This document shows positions 7,343 to 14,966 of a DNA stretch of 34,966 nt, in pieces. The DNA lies in assembly GCA_903924985.1 (NCBI GenBank), contig CAIYDT010000147.1, positions 1 through 34,966 of the forward strand, read 5' to 3'. The stretch comes from an uncultured Acetobacteraceae bacterium (GTDB taxonomy: Bacteria; Pseudomonadota; Alphaproteobacteria; Acetobacterales; Acetobacteraceae). Each line of letters opens with the position of its first letter. The stretch's first letter is position 1. The position numbers and the translations under genes are program-made. The notes under the pieces were generated by a model. The model saw only the letters and a program-made list of their open reading frames with translations. It ran no database searches and was not told the origin of the DNA.

Positions 7343-7702
7343 GGGGGGCGGGGTTCCGGTAGCAACGGAACCGAAAGTTCGATTCAACCATTACCAAGGG
7401 GGGTGCTGGCCGGAGATAGATGCATGATACCGGTCGGCCGAAAGGCTGGCCGGTATGCGCGCAGGGTTGGTGTGGCGGCTGCGCGCGAAATCAATACCAT
7501 ACCAGCCGGCCGACCGCTTGAACGAGAGTCAAAAACTCCCGGCTGGTATGAGTCGATGCATCGCTGGATCGCAGGAATCGGCCTTTCGTCGTCCAATGCC
7601 CCGCCGTGCATCAAACGTAGGTTTTCCGCGGCAATCCGCCGTTTTGGCGATGCTGGTGCCGTCAATCGCACTCTCGGTTCCGTTGCTACCGGAACCCCAC
7701 CC
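7343..7702. mobile_element. Palindrome-rich element with 37-bp terminal inverted repeats (MITE-like or structured RNA)
   Basis: Bases 7350-7386 and 7662-7698 are inverted copies (34 of 37 matching, the outer 25 identical), with G/C tracts just outside. Each arm is itself a palindrome, GGTTCCG-N7-CGGAACC. Between the arms lie three more hairpins. The first is a 13-bp stem closed by a GAAA loop (7427-7439 with 7444-7456, two G-T pairs). The second is GCGCGCAG/CTGCGCGC (7457-7464 with 7479-7486). The third is CATACCAGCCGG/CCGGCTGGTATG (7498-7509 with 7539-7550). No credible gene lies inside and no target-site duplication is visible. It could be a non-autonomous transposable element or the DNA of a folded RNA. 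It lies 50 bases beyond the stop of the minus-strand ABC-F gene. Confidence 0.55.
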
Positions 7703-7748
7703 CTTCCTCAGCGCCGGCATCTGTGACGAAACGGGTACCGCCGCGATG

Positions 7749-9611
7749 TCAGGATGCCGCTTCCAAGGCCTCCTCGGCCTCCAGCCACGCGATCTCTGCT
7801 GCCTCCGACTCCCGGCGGATCGCCGCCAACCGCGCGTTCGCCGCCGTAACCTCGGCCACGCGACCGGGGGCGTACAGCGTGGGGTCCGCCAGCTTGGTCT
7901 CGATCGTCGTCCGCTCGGCGGTCAGCTTCGCCAGCCGCGCTTCGGCGTCCTTGGCCTGTTTGCGCAACGGTGCCACGGCGGCCCGAGCCTCGGCGCGTTC
8001 GCGGCGATCGTCGCGGCGGGTGGTGGTGTCCGCCTTCGCTACCGGACGAGCGCGCTCGGCCAGCAGCGCCCGGTATTCGTCCAGATCCCCGTCGTACGGT
8101 CGCACCGTCCCGTCGGCGACCAACCACAGGCGGTCGGCGACCAACTCCACCAAATGCGGGTCGTGGGTGATCAGCAGCACCGCGCCCTCGAAGTCCGCGA
8201 GGGCCTTCACCAAAGCCTCCCGCGCATCGATATCCAGATGGTTGGTGGGCTCGTCGAGGATCAGCAGTTGCGGCGCGTCGCGGGTGGCCAGCGCCAGCAG
8301 CAACCGCGCCTTCTCCCCGCCCGACAGATTCGCGATGGGGGTGTCCGCGCGGTCGGCGTCCAGTCCGAAGCGGGCCAACTGGCCGCGCACCTGCGACGGG
8401 TTGGCCCGCGGCAGCGCTCGGGTCATGTGATCGACGGGGTTTTCGTCCAGCACCAACTCATCGGTCTGGTGCTGCGCGAAGTAGCCGACCTTCAGCTTGG
8501 GGCCACGACGGATTTCGCCGGACATCGGCTCCATGCGCCCGGCGAGCAGCTTGGCCAAGGTCGACTTGCCATTGCCGTTGGCGCCGAGCAGGGCGATGCG
8601 GTCGTCCATGTCGATGGTCAGCGACAGGTTCTTCAGCACTGGCTTGCTGTCGTAGCCGATGGTGACGCGGTCCAGCGCCAGAATGGGCGGGGCGATACGG
8701 GCGGGCTGGGGGAAGTTGAAGCGGGTGGGCGTGTCCTCGATCACCGTTTCGATCTGCGGCAGCCGCTCCAGCGCCTTGATGCGGGCCTGCGCCTGCCGAG
8801 CCTTGGAGGCCTTGTAGCGGAACCGGTCCACGAAGGACTGGATGTGGGCGCGCTCCCTGGCAATCTGGGCGGCGGCGGCGTTCTGCTGCATCGCCTTTTC
8901 CGTGCGGATGCGCACGAACTCGTCGAACCCGCCGGGGGTCAGGGAGATCTTGCCCTTATCGAGGTGCGCGATGGCCTCGACCGCGCGATCCAGCAGGCCT
9001 CGGTCGTGGGACACGACGACGGCCGCGCCGGGGAAGCGGGCGAGCCAGGTTTCCAGCCAGAGGGTCGCTTCCAGGTCCAAATGGTTGGTCGGTTCGTCCA
9101 GCAGCAGAAGGTCGGGGTTGGCGAACAGCGCTGTGGCCAAGGCGACGCGCATGCGCCAGCCGCCGGAGAATTCTTTCACGGGTCGCGCCTGCGCTTGTTC
9201 GTCGAAACCCAACCCGGCCAGGATGGTGGCGGCCCGAGCCGGTGCGGAGTCGGCGCCGATGGCGATCAGGCGTTCGTGGACTTCGGCCAGTCGATGCGGG
9301 TCGGCGGTTTCCGCCTCGTGCAGCAGCGCCAGCCGTTCGGGATCGCCCTGCAGCACGGTTTCCAGCAACGACGCCGGCCCCTCCGGCGCCTCTTGCCGCA
9401 CGGTGGCCATGCGGGCACGGCTGGACAGGCGGATCTCGCCGCCGTCGAGCGGAACCTCGCCGGCGATGGCGCGCAGCAGGGTGGATTTCCCGGCGCCGTT
9501 GCGCCCGACCAGCCCGATGCGCCGGCCGGGATCGACCGTGAGGTCGGCGCCGTTCATCAGCGTGCGCCCGCCCATGCGGATGGTGATGTTGGAGATAACC
9601 AGAAGGCTCAT
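7749..9611 (-). CDS. ABC-F family ATP-binding protein (YheS-like)
   Basis: A soluble twin-ATPase of the ABC-F family, which acts on ribosomes and not as a transporter. With the start at the ATG before SLLVISNITIRMGG it has 620 residues, close to E. coli YheS. Domain 1 has Walker A GRNGAGKST (36-44), signature FSGGW (148-152) and Walker B LLLLDEPTNHLD. A charged interdomain linker follows at about 235-290. Domain 2 has GANGNGKST (343-351), LSGGEKARL and a second LLILDEPTNHLD. The C-terminal 80 residues are a charged helical extension, probably a coiled coil. FSGGW in place of LSGGQ in domain 1 is typical of the YheS group. An ATG 11 codons upstream is possible but less likely. It appears to be a single-gene unit. 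Confidence 0.9.
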   Translation of the reverse strand: MSLLVISNITIRMGGRTLMNGADLTVDPGRRIGLVGRNGAGKSTLLRAIAGEVPLDGGEIRLSSRARMATVRQEAPEGPASLLETVLQGDPERLALLHEAETADPHRLAEVHERLIAIGADSAPARAATILAGLGFDEQAQARPVKEFSGGWRMRVALATALFANPDLLLLDEPTNHLDLEATLWLETWLARFPGAAVVVSHDRGLLDRAVEAIAHLDKGKISLTPGGFDEFVRIRTEKAMQQNAAAAQIARERAHIQSFVDRFRYKASKARQAQARIKALERLPQIETVIEDTPTRFNFPQPARIAPPILALDRVTIGYDSKPVLKNLSLTIDMDDRIALLGANGNGKSTLAKLLAGRMEPMSGEIRRGPKLKVGYFAQHQTDELVLDENPVDHMTRALPRANPSQVRGQLARFGLDADRADTPIANLSGGEKARLLLALATRDAPQLLILDEPTNHLDIDAREALVKALADFEGAVLLITHDPHLVELVADRLWLVADGTVRPYDGDLDEYRALLAERARPVAKADTTTRRDDRRERAEARAAVAPLRKQAKDAEARLAKLTAERTTIETKLADPTLYAPGRVAEVTAANARLAAIRRESEAAEIAWLEAEEALEAAS

Positions 9612-9645
9612 GCGCGGGGGTTTAGCGCGTGGCCCCGTCGCCAAG

Positions 9646-10509
9646 CTACCCCAGCGTCGCTTTCACCTGCATCGCGATGCCGCCGCTCGGCCCGACCGCG
9701 AACAGTTCAGCCTCATCCGTGCTCGTCATCCGGCCCATCGTCATGAACGGTGCCGTATCGAACAACGGTGCCCGCGCGCGCATCTCAAACCGGGCGATCG
9801 GCCGCGACACGTTGTCGCGCAGAAGGTCCAGCAGGCACTGCTGCGAAAACGGCCCATGCACCACCAGCCCCGGAAATCCTTCCACCCCCGTCGCGTAGGG
9901 ACGGTCGTAGTGGATGCGGTGCGGGTTGAACGTCAGAGCGGAGTAGCGGAACAGCGACACCGGATCGGGCGTCCACGTCTTTGACCACGTCATGCCCGTT
10001 GGCGGCGGTTCGGTCTTTGGGATGCCCGATGAAGCGCCTGGTGCCACCGCTTCCCGAAACACGCTGACGGCGTCCTCGGTCAGTGCCAGGCCGTGGGAGG
10101 TGTAAATCCGCCGTGTCTGCGTCGCGATGATCAGCGTGCCGGTGCCGCCCTTGCGCAGTTGCACGTCGGAGAACTCCGTCTCCCGCCGCAGCGTGTCGCC
10201 CACCATGATGGGGGCGTGGAACGTCAGCGTCGCACCCGCATACATGCGCCGGGGCAACGGCATTTCCGGCAGGATGCCGCCGGTCACCGGCAGCCCGTCC
10301 TGGCCGAGCGTGGACAAGCGGCTTTCGGCGGGGAAATAGGCGAGATGCCAGCCGGGCGCGATGGGTTCGCCCTTCACTGGCGGTTTCTCCTCGCGGTCGA
10401 ACGTGATCACCATGCCGCGCAGCGGGGCGGCGGTGGCTTCGTCATGATCGACGATTTTGCGGCCGAGTTGTGCTTTGATCGGTTCGATATCGATGCTCAC
10501 GCCATCCAT
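9646..10509 (-). CDS. FAS1-like/HTD2-type hot-dog acyl-CoA dehydratase
   Basis: A 287-residue double hot-dog protein of the HTD2/mesaconyl-CoA-hydratase type, expected to add or remove water at an enoyl-CoA or hydroxyacyl-CoA. The N-terminal half carries RRMYAGATLTFHAPIMVGDT. The C-terminal half carries the diagnostic FRYSALTFNPHRIHYDRPYA, with the His/Asp active-site region, followed by GFPGLVVHGPFSQQCLL. The ATG at 10509 overlaps the end of the upstream acyl-CoA dehydrogenase by 13 bases; a GTG at 10500 would overlap its TGA as GTGA. It is the last gene of a three-gene operon with two acyl-CoA dehydrogenases, so it probably hydrates the enoyl-CoA they make. The exact substrate is unknown. 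Confidence 0.85.
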   Translation of the reverse strand: MDGVSIDIEPIKAQLGRKIVDHDEATAAPLRGMVITFDREEKPPVKGEPIAPGWHLAYFPAESRLSTLGQDGLPVTGGILPEMPLPRRMYAGATLTFHAPIMVGDTLRRETEFSDVQLRKGGTGTLIIATQTRRIYTSHGLALTEDAVSVFREAVAPGASSGIPKTEPPPTGMTWSKTWTPDPVSLFRYSALTFNPHRIHYDRPYATGVEGFPGLVVHGPFSQQCLLDLLRDNVSRPIARFEMRARAPLFDTAPFMTMGRMTSTDEAELFAVGPSGGIAMQVKATLG

Positions 10510-11585
10510 CCTTGCAGGCGCGCTGCTTCCTCCCTGCACCGTTCCGGGTTGCCGAGGATTTGGCGGTTGAAGCTGATGCGCTTGAACCAGTAGTGCAGGC
10601 CGAGGAGGTCGGTGAAACCCATGCCGCCATGGGCCTCGGTAGCCATGCGGGCCACGTCTCGGGCGACGTCGCTGACGTGCGCTTTGGCGTGGCAGGCGGT
10701 TAAGCGGGCTTCGTCGGGCAGGGCGTCCTGGGCGTAGGCGGCGTACCAGACCATGCCACGGCAGGGTTCCAGCGCGGTAACGCAATCCGCCAGCGGGTAT
10801 TTCACCCCCTGGAAGCTGCCGATGACGCGGCCGAACTGGACGCGTTCCTTGGCGAAGGCCACGGCGCGATCCAGCATGGTTTGGGCCGCGCCCAGCGAGT
10901 CGGCGGCCAGCACGACCCGACCCGCATCCAATACGGTTTGCGCGGCGGCGATCGCGTTGTTGGCGGCGCCCAGCCGTTCGGCGGGGGCGTTGTCGAACGC
11001 GACGTCGATCAGCGGGCGGGTGCGGTCGATGCTGCGACGGAGCGTTGTCGATACACCGGGACCCTTGGCATCCACCACGGCGGCGGTGCCGTCGCGGCCG
11101 AACACCAGATAATGGGTCGCCGAACCGGCATCCATCACGCCGTCGATCCGGCCGCTCAGGCCGGTGGACAGGGTTGTTGATGCAGAACCGGTCTGCCCTG
11201 CCAAGCCGGCGAAGGCGACCGCGAAACGGACCTCTCCGGCGGCGATTTGCGGCAGCCATTCATCCTGTTGCGCCTGGGTGGCGCACAACGTGAAGGCCAG
11301 CGGCGCCATCGCCATGGAGCCGGTGAAGGGCAGGGGGGCGGCGGCGAAGCCCAGGGCTTCGGCCGCCACGGCGGCGTCCAGCACGCCCAGGCCCGCGCCG
11401 CCGAACCGTTCCGGCACCAGCAGGCTGGGCAGGCCCAGTTCCACCACGCCTTGCCACAGGTCCTCATCGAACCCATTGGCGGTTTCGGCCAGCAGCCGCA
11501 GCCGGTCCATCGGCAGGCGGTCTTTCAGGAAATCGCGCAGTGAATCATCGAACTGGCGTTGTTCCAGGGTTAATCCGAAATCCAT
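10497..11585 (-). CDS. Acyl-CoA dehydrogenase family protein, probable non-catalytic partner subunit
   Basis: A 362-residue acyl-CoA dehydrogenase-fold protein, somewhat short for the family. The N-terminal helical domain (GLPSLLVPERFGGAGLGVLD) and the C-terminal domain (TEAHGGMGFTDLLGLHYWFKR, in shorter pieces) are clear. In the stretch LDAGRVVLAADSLG (219-232), where isovaleryl-CoA-dehydrogenase-type enzymes carry the catalytic Glu, there is a Gly, and the other usual Glu site is also empty. Its gene overlaps the end of the 403-residue dehydrogenase gene by one base (TGATG). Adjacent pairs like this form alpha2-beta2 acyl-CoA dehydrogenases in steroid and CoA-ester degradation. I infer that this is the partner subunit. 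Confidence 0.85.
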   Translation of the reverse strand: MDFGLTLEQRQFDDSLRDFLKDRLPMDRLRLLAETANGFDEDLWQGVVELGLPSLLVPERFGGAGLGVLDAAVAAEALGFAAAPLPFTGSMAMAPLAFTLCATQAQQDEWLPQIAAGEVRFAVAFAGLAGQTGSASTTLSTGLSGRIDGVMDAGSATHYLVFGRDGTAAVVDAKGPGVSTTLRRSIDRTRPLIDVAFDNAPAERLGAANNAIAAAQTVLDAGRVVLAADSLGAAQTMLDRAVAFAKERVQFGRVIGSFQGVKYPLADCVTALEPCRGMVWYAAYAQDALPDEARLTACHAKAHVSDVARDVARMATEAHGGMGFTDLLGLHYWFKRISFNRQILGNPERCREEAARLQGWMA

Positions 11586-12796
11586 CAGCGCATCCCCGCC
11601 GTAAATTTCGGCTCGCGCGGCAGGTCGAGGCCGCGCTCACCGATGATGTTCTTTTGGATGTTGTTCGATCCGCCGCCGATCATCAGGCCGACATCGTACA
11701 TGTAGTCGATGTTCCAGGTGGTGGCGTCGTCGTCCTCGGCGTCCTCCCCCAGCGATTCGTAAGGCAATCCGGCGGAACCGAGCGCATCGACGGCCAAAGA
11801 TGACAGGCGGAACCCCAGCATGGTGCCGCCGTATTTTACGATCATGCGTTTGACGCCGGATTCCACGCCCTGCGAGGCTTCGGTCAATAACCGCAGATTA
11901 TGGGCTTTCCAGGCGATTACTTCGCCTTGCAACCGCAGCAGCCGGTCGCGGTATTCCGGCATGTGGATCAGTTTGACGCCGTCGACCTCGGTGGTGCCGA
12001 GTAGTTTGATCAGCTGCTCAAGCCGAGCGGTCATTTTGCCGGCGTCGCCGATCATCAGGCGTTCGTGCTTCAACGTCACATTAGCAACGTACCAACCTTT
12101 GCCGCGCCCCAGCACGATCTGCGTTTCTGGGACTTTGACGTCGGTGAAGAACACCTCGTTGAATTCGCTGCGTCCAGTCATGGTTTTCAGCGGACGGGCG
12201 TCCAGGCCCTCGGACTTCATCGACAGCAGCAGGTAAGAAAGACCTTCATGCTTCGACGCCTGGGGCTCCGTGCGGCACAGCAAAAACATCATATCGGCGT
12301 AATGCGCGGAACTGGTCCAGATTTTCTGTCCGTTCACGATCCAGTTGCCGTCCTTTAACTCGGCCTTGGTCTGGGCGTTCGCCAGATCGCTGCCGTTGCC
12401 GGGTTCGGAGTAGCCCTGGCACCAGATGATGTCGCCGCGGATGGTGGGGCCGACGTATTCGCGCTTCTGCTCGTCCGTGCCGACCTCCAGCAAGGTGGGC
12501 ACCAGCATGGAGATGCCCTGATTGGTCAGCCCGGCGTAGATGTTGGCGCGTGCGAACTCCCCGGCGATGACCGCCGCCTCCATGATGTCCGGCTGCTTCC
12601 CGGCGCCGCCGTACTCCTGGGGGATGGTGCGGCCGACATAGCCGTGCTCCAGCAGGCGCTTCTGCCAGTCCAGCGTCTTCTGGTCCGGCCGCTTCCGCCC
12701 GCCGCCCACCTTGGGCGACAGATGCCCGTATTCCCGCACAAAGTCGCGGATTTCCGCCTGTAGCGCCTGGTAAGGCTCGCTGAGCGTGAGGTCCAT
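11585..12796 (-). CDS. Acyl-CoA dehydrogenase, probable catalytic subunit
   Basis: A 403-residue FAD-dependent acyl-CoA dehydrogenase, first gene of the operon. CQGYSEPGNGSDLANAQTKA (126-145) is the flavin-contacting beta-domain loop, WIVNGQKIWTSSAHYADMM (152-170) the second signature, and GGGSNNIQKNIIGERGLDLP lies near the end. The C-terminal catalytic Glu of MCAD-type enzymes is absent (GGGS replaces YEGT). LKHERLMIG (242-250) aligns with helix G of isovaleryl-CoA dehydrogenase, making Glu245 the likely base. The ATG is preceded by AGGAGGG. Likely oxidises a CoA ester together with the downstream subunit; the substrate is not known. Confidence 0.9.
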   Translation of the reverse strand: MDLTLSEPYQALQAEIRDFVREYGHLSPKVGGGRKRPDQKTLDWQKRLLEHGYVGRTIPQEYGGAGKQPDIMEAAVIAGEFARANIYAGLTNQGISMLVPTLLEVGTDEQKREYVGPTIRGDIIWCQGYSEPGNGSDLANAQTKAELKDGNWIVNGQKIWTSSAHYADMMFLLCRTEPQASKHEGLSYLLLSMKSEGLDARPLKTMTGRSEFNEVFFTDVKVPETQIVLGRGKGWYVANVTLKHERLMIGDAGKMTARLEQLIKLLGTTEVDGVKLIHMPEYRDRLLRLQGEVIAWKAHNLRLLTEASQGVESGVKRMIVKYGGTMLGFRLSSLAVDALGSAGLPYESLGEDAEDDDATTWNIDYMYDVGLMIGGGSNNIQKNIIGERGLDLPREPKFTAGMR

Positions 12797-12915
12797 GGTT
12801 CCCTCCTGTTTCCCTTGCCGGCCAGTTTAGGGCGGGTCGTGCGGTTGACGCCACCCCGGCAGGGGGCCGAAACTGACGGCGATCAATAGCCAAGCGCCCC
12901 GGGAGTGTCGTTCGT
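12797..12915. other. Divergent intergenic region
   Basis: These 119 bases separate the leftward acyl-CoA dehydrogenase operon from the rightward oxidoreductase gene, so they must hold promoters for both unless transcription comes from further away. A strong AGGAGGG for the leftward gene is at 12800-12807. I see no convincing -35/-10 pair or operator palindrome. Confidence 0.4.
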
Positions 12916-13962
12916 ATGGAATTCGGTATCTTTCATGAGTTTACCTCCTTGCCTGGGCGCCCGGATTCCGAAGCTTTTGCCAAATCCTTCGCCATCGTCG
13001 ACGCCGCCGAGGAATACGGCCTCGACGTCATGTGGCTGGCGGAGTTGCATTTCGACGCCCCCCGATCGGTTCTGGCGGCGCCTATGCTGGTCGCGTCGGC
13101 CATCGCCGCGCGCACCCAAAGGATGAAAATCGGCACCAGCGTGACCGTGCTGCCGCTGAACAATCCCCTGCGTATCGCCGAGGAAGGTGCGACGTTGGAT
13201 CAAATCTGTCAGGGGCGGATGATCTTCGGCGTCGGGCGCAGCGGTGTGGCGAAAACCTACGAAGCCTATAATATTCCGTATTCCGAGAGCAAAGAACGCT
13301 TCAACGAGTGCCTGGAAATAATCGAACGCGCATGGACTGAAACGACGTTCTCTCACAAGGGAAAATATTATCGGTTCGACGATGTTTCCGTTGTTCCCAG
13401 GCCGTATCAGCAGCCGAGCCCGGAAATTAGGGTGGCCGCGCAGAGCCCGGATACGTTCCCGATGCTGGGCGAACAGGGGCGCACCATGTTCCTGTCGGTA
13501 CGGCATGAGAACGCCAATATGTTCATGTCCCATATCGACATCTACCGGCAGGCCTGGGCCGCCGCCGGTCACCCTGGTAACGGAAAAATCCACCTGCGTG
13601 CCGCGGGCTTCATCGCACCAACCGAGGCTGAGGCTCGGGCGCGTTATGAACCCACCCTGATGCATCACTACAGGGCTCAGGCCGAGCTATTGGCTGATTC
13701 CGCGCGGCGGCTGGACACGCCGGCCGATAGCGCGCGTTGGAAAACGGTCGAACGGCTGCGGAACATAACATACGACGAAGCGGTGCGGGGCACCGTGCTG
13801 GTCGGCACGCCCGACAGCGTTACCCGGAAGCTGAAGGCCCTGGAACAGGAATTGGGCCTGGACGGTATCCAGTTCGAACTCAACGGCGGCGGTAAGGTCG
13901 AGCTGGCGCACGAGAAAGAAGCGCTGCGCCTGCTATGCCAGGAGGTTAAGCCGGCGTTTTAA
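12916..13962 (+). CDS. LLM-class flavin-dependent oxidoreductase
   Basis: A 348-residue luciferase-like TIM-barrel protein that would use reduced FMN or F420. The start MEFGIFHEF, then AAEEYGLDVMWLAELHF and TSVTVLPLNNPLRIAEEGATLD (in parts), are the standard order of motifs in the bacterial luciferase superfamily. FGVGRSG at about residue 105 and the C-terminal VLVGTPDSVTRKLKAL region complete it. Members oxidise many substrates, including CoA-ester-derived, sulfonate and xenobiotic compounds; this one cannot be assigned. It is divergent from the acyl-CoA dehydrogenases. Its last 17 bases overlap the end of fdsD on the other strand. Confidence 0.9.
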   Translation: MEFGIFHEFTSLPGRPDSEAFAKSFAIVDAAEEYGLDVMWLAELHFDAPRSVLAAPMLVASAIAARTQRMKIGTSVTVLPLNNPLRIAEEGATLDQICQGRMIFGVGRSGVAKTYEAYNIPYSESKERFNECLEIIERAWTETTFSHKGKYYRFDDVSVVPRPYQQPSPEIRVAAQSPDTFPMLGEQGRTMFLSVRHENANMFMSHIDIYRQAWAAAGHPGNGKIHLRAAGFIAPTEAEARARYEPTLMHHYRAQAELLADSARRLDTPADSARWKTVERLRNITYDEAVRGTVLVGTPDSVTRKLKALEQELGLDGIQFELNGGGKVELAHEKEALRLLCQEVKPAF

Positions 13963-14155
13963 GCCGCTCCGCCGCCTGGCGCACTATGTGGTCGAGTTGG
14001 ATCTCATCCAGGTGCGCCAGGAAATCCCGGCGCATCCTGGGATCCCAGAACTTGGTGATATGATCGGCGATCGAGGCCACACCGTCCTCGCTTTTCTGCG
14101 ACACGAAGAATTTGCCGATTTGGTTGGCCATGTAGGCGAGCTTATCAGGCGACAT
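13946..14155 (-). CDS. fdsD: Formate dehydrogenase delta subunit
   Basis: A 69-residue FdsD, the small subunit of the soluble NAD-dependent molybdenum formate dehydrogenase. It begins MSPDKLAYMANQIGKFF and has HITKFWDPRMRRDFLAHL, the conserved core of the family. FdsD is required for an active enzyme, probably through cofactor insertion or stability. It is the last gene of the operon. It overlaps fdhD by 11 bases and converges on the flavin oxidoreductase gene. Confidence 0.95.
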   Translation of the reverse strand: MSPDKLAYMANQIGKFFVSQKSEDGVASIADHITKFWDPRMRRDFLAHLDEIQLDHIVRQAAERLKTPA

Positions 14156-14966
14156 GTTGCACCTTGTCCTTAGCGATACGATGCGATCTCGTGAATATTT
14201 CGAATCCGTCTCGACGGGCGATGCCGATCAGGGTGATACCGGCAGCCTCCGCGACCTGTACCGCCAGCGCGGTCGGTGCCGACACGGCAACGATGATGGG
14301 GGCGCCGAGCGTTGCGGCTTTCTGCACCATTTCCACCGAGACGCGGCTGCTGAGCAGCAATAATCCCGACGCGGCGGCCACTCCCTGACGTGCCAGCGCA
14401 CCGGCCAGCTTGTCCAAGGCGTTGTGCCGGCCGACGTCTTCCCGTAACGCCACCAATCCTTGCGATGGGGTCCAAAACGCCGCCGCATGAACCGCTCGGG
14501 TTTGCCGGTTCAACCCCTGTGCCACGGGCATGGACGCCATCGCCGCCCGCACCATGTCTGGTGAAAAGGTGCTTCCGGCAGGGACGGGAGGCGCTGGCCT
14601 GATCGCACTCGCCAAACTATCCAATCCGCACAACCCACAGCCGCTGGGACCCGCCAGCCGCCTTTGCCGGCGTGTCAGGGCATCAAGCCGTTCCCCATCC
14701 AATGTCATGCGCAATTCGACACCGTCGGGGATTACGACGACCTCCAGCTCGCCGATATCGGCGGCGGCGCGGATAATACCCTCCGACAGGCTGAACCCGA
14801 CCGCGAAATCCTCCAGATCCGCCGGCGTTGCCAGCATCACAGCGTGCGTCGCCCGGTTGTAGGTCAGCGCGATCGGGGTTTCTTCCGGTATCGCACGGGT
14901 CCCCTCGCTGGCGCCGTTATCGCGCCAGACGATGCAGGTAACCGGAACAATCGGGGAAGGGATCAT
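14145..14966 (-). CDS. fdhD: Formate dehydrogenase accessory sulfurtransferase
   Basis: FdhD passes sulfur from a cysteine desulfurase to the molybdenum cofactor, which makes formate dehydrogenase active. The 273-residue protein starts MIPSPIVPVTCIVW. Its essential Cys-x-x-Cys is at 110-113 (GPSGCGLCG), and LVALREDVGRHNALDKLAG, the family signature, follows. The ATG at 14966 overlaps the fdsA TGA as ATGA; a longer frame upstream would lie within fdsA and has no support. Its place between fdsA and fdsD matches its role of maturing the alpha subunit. Confidence 0.95.
   Translation of the reverse strand: MIPSPIVPVTCIVWRDNGASEGTRAIPEETPIALTYNRATHAVMLATPADLEDFAVGFSLSEGIIRAAADIGELEVVVIPDGVELRMTLDGERLDALTRRQRRLAGPSGCGLCGLDSLASAIRPAPPVPAGSTFSPDMVRAAMASMPVAQGLNRQTRAVHAAAFWTPSQGLVALREDVGRHNALDKLAGALARQGVAAASGLLLLSSRVSVEMVQKAATLGAPIIVAVSAPTALAVQVAEAAGITLIGIARRDGFEIFTRSHRIAKDKVQHVA

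Noticed and set aside
7350..7698. The palindromic block as an integron attC site or CRISPR
   Set aside because: No GTTRRRY/RYYYAAC core pairs and no integrase are present, and the repeats are inverted and not regularly spaced direct repeats.
7455..9746. A long plus-strand open frame opposite the ABC-F gene
   Set aside because: It is the reverse shadow of the ABC-F coding sequence. The composition is unlike a protein, and the minus strand carries clear Walker and signature motifs.
9646..11259. A 537-codon version of the hot-dog dehydratase gene
   Set aside because: The first 250 codons lie in another frame of the acyl-CoA dehydrogenase gene and look unlike protein; the family begins near 10509.
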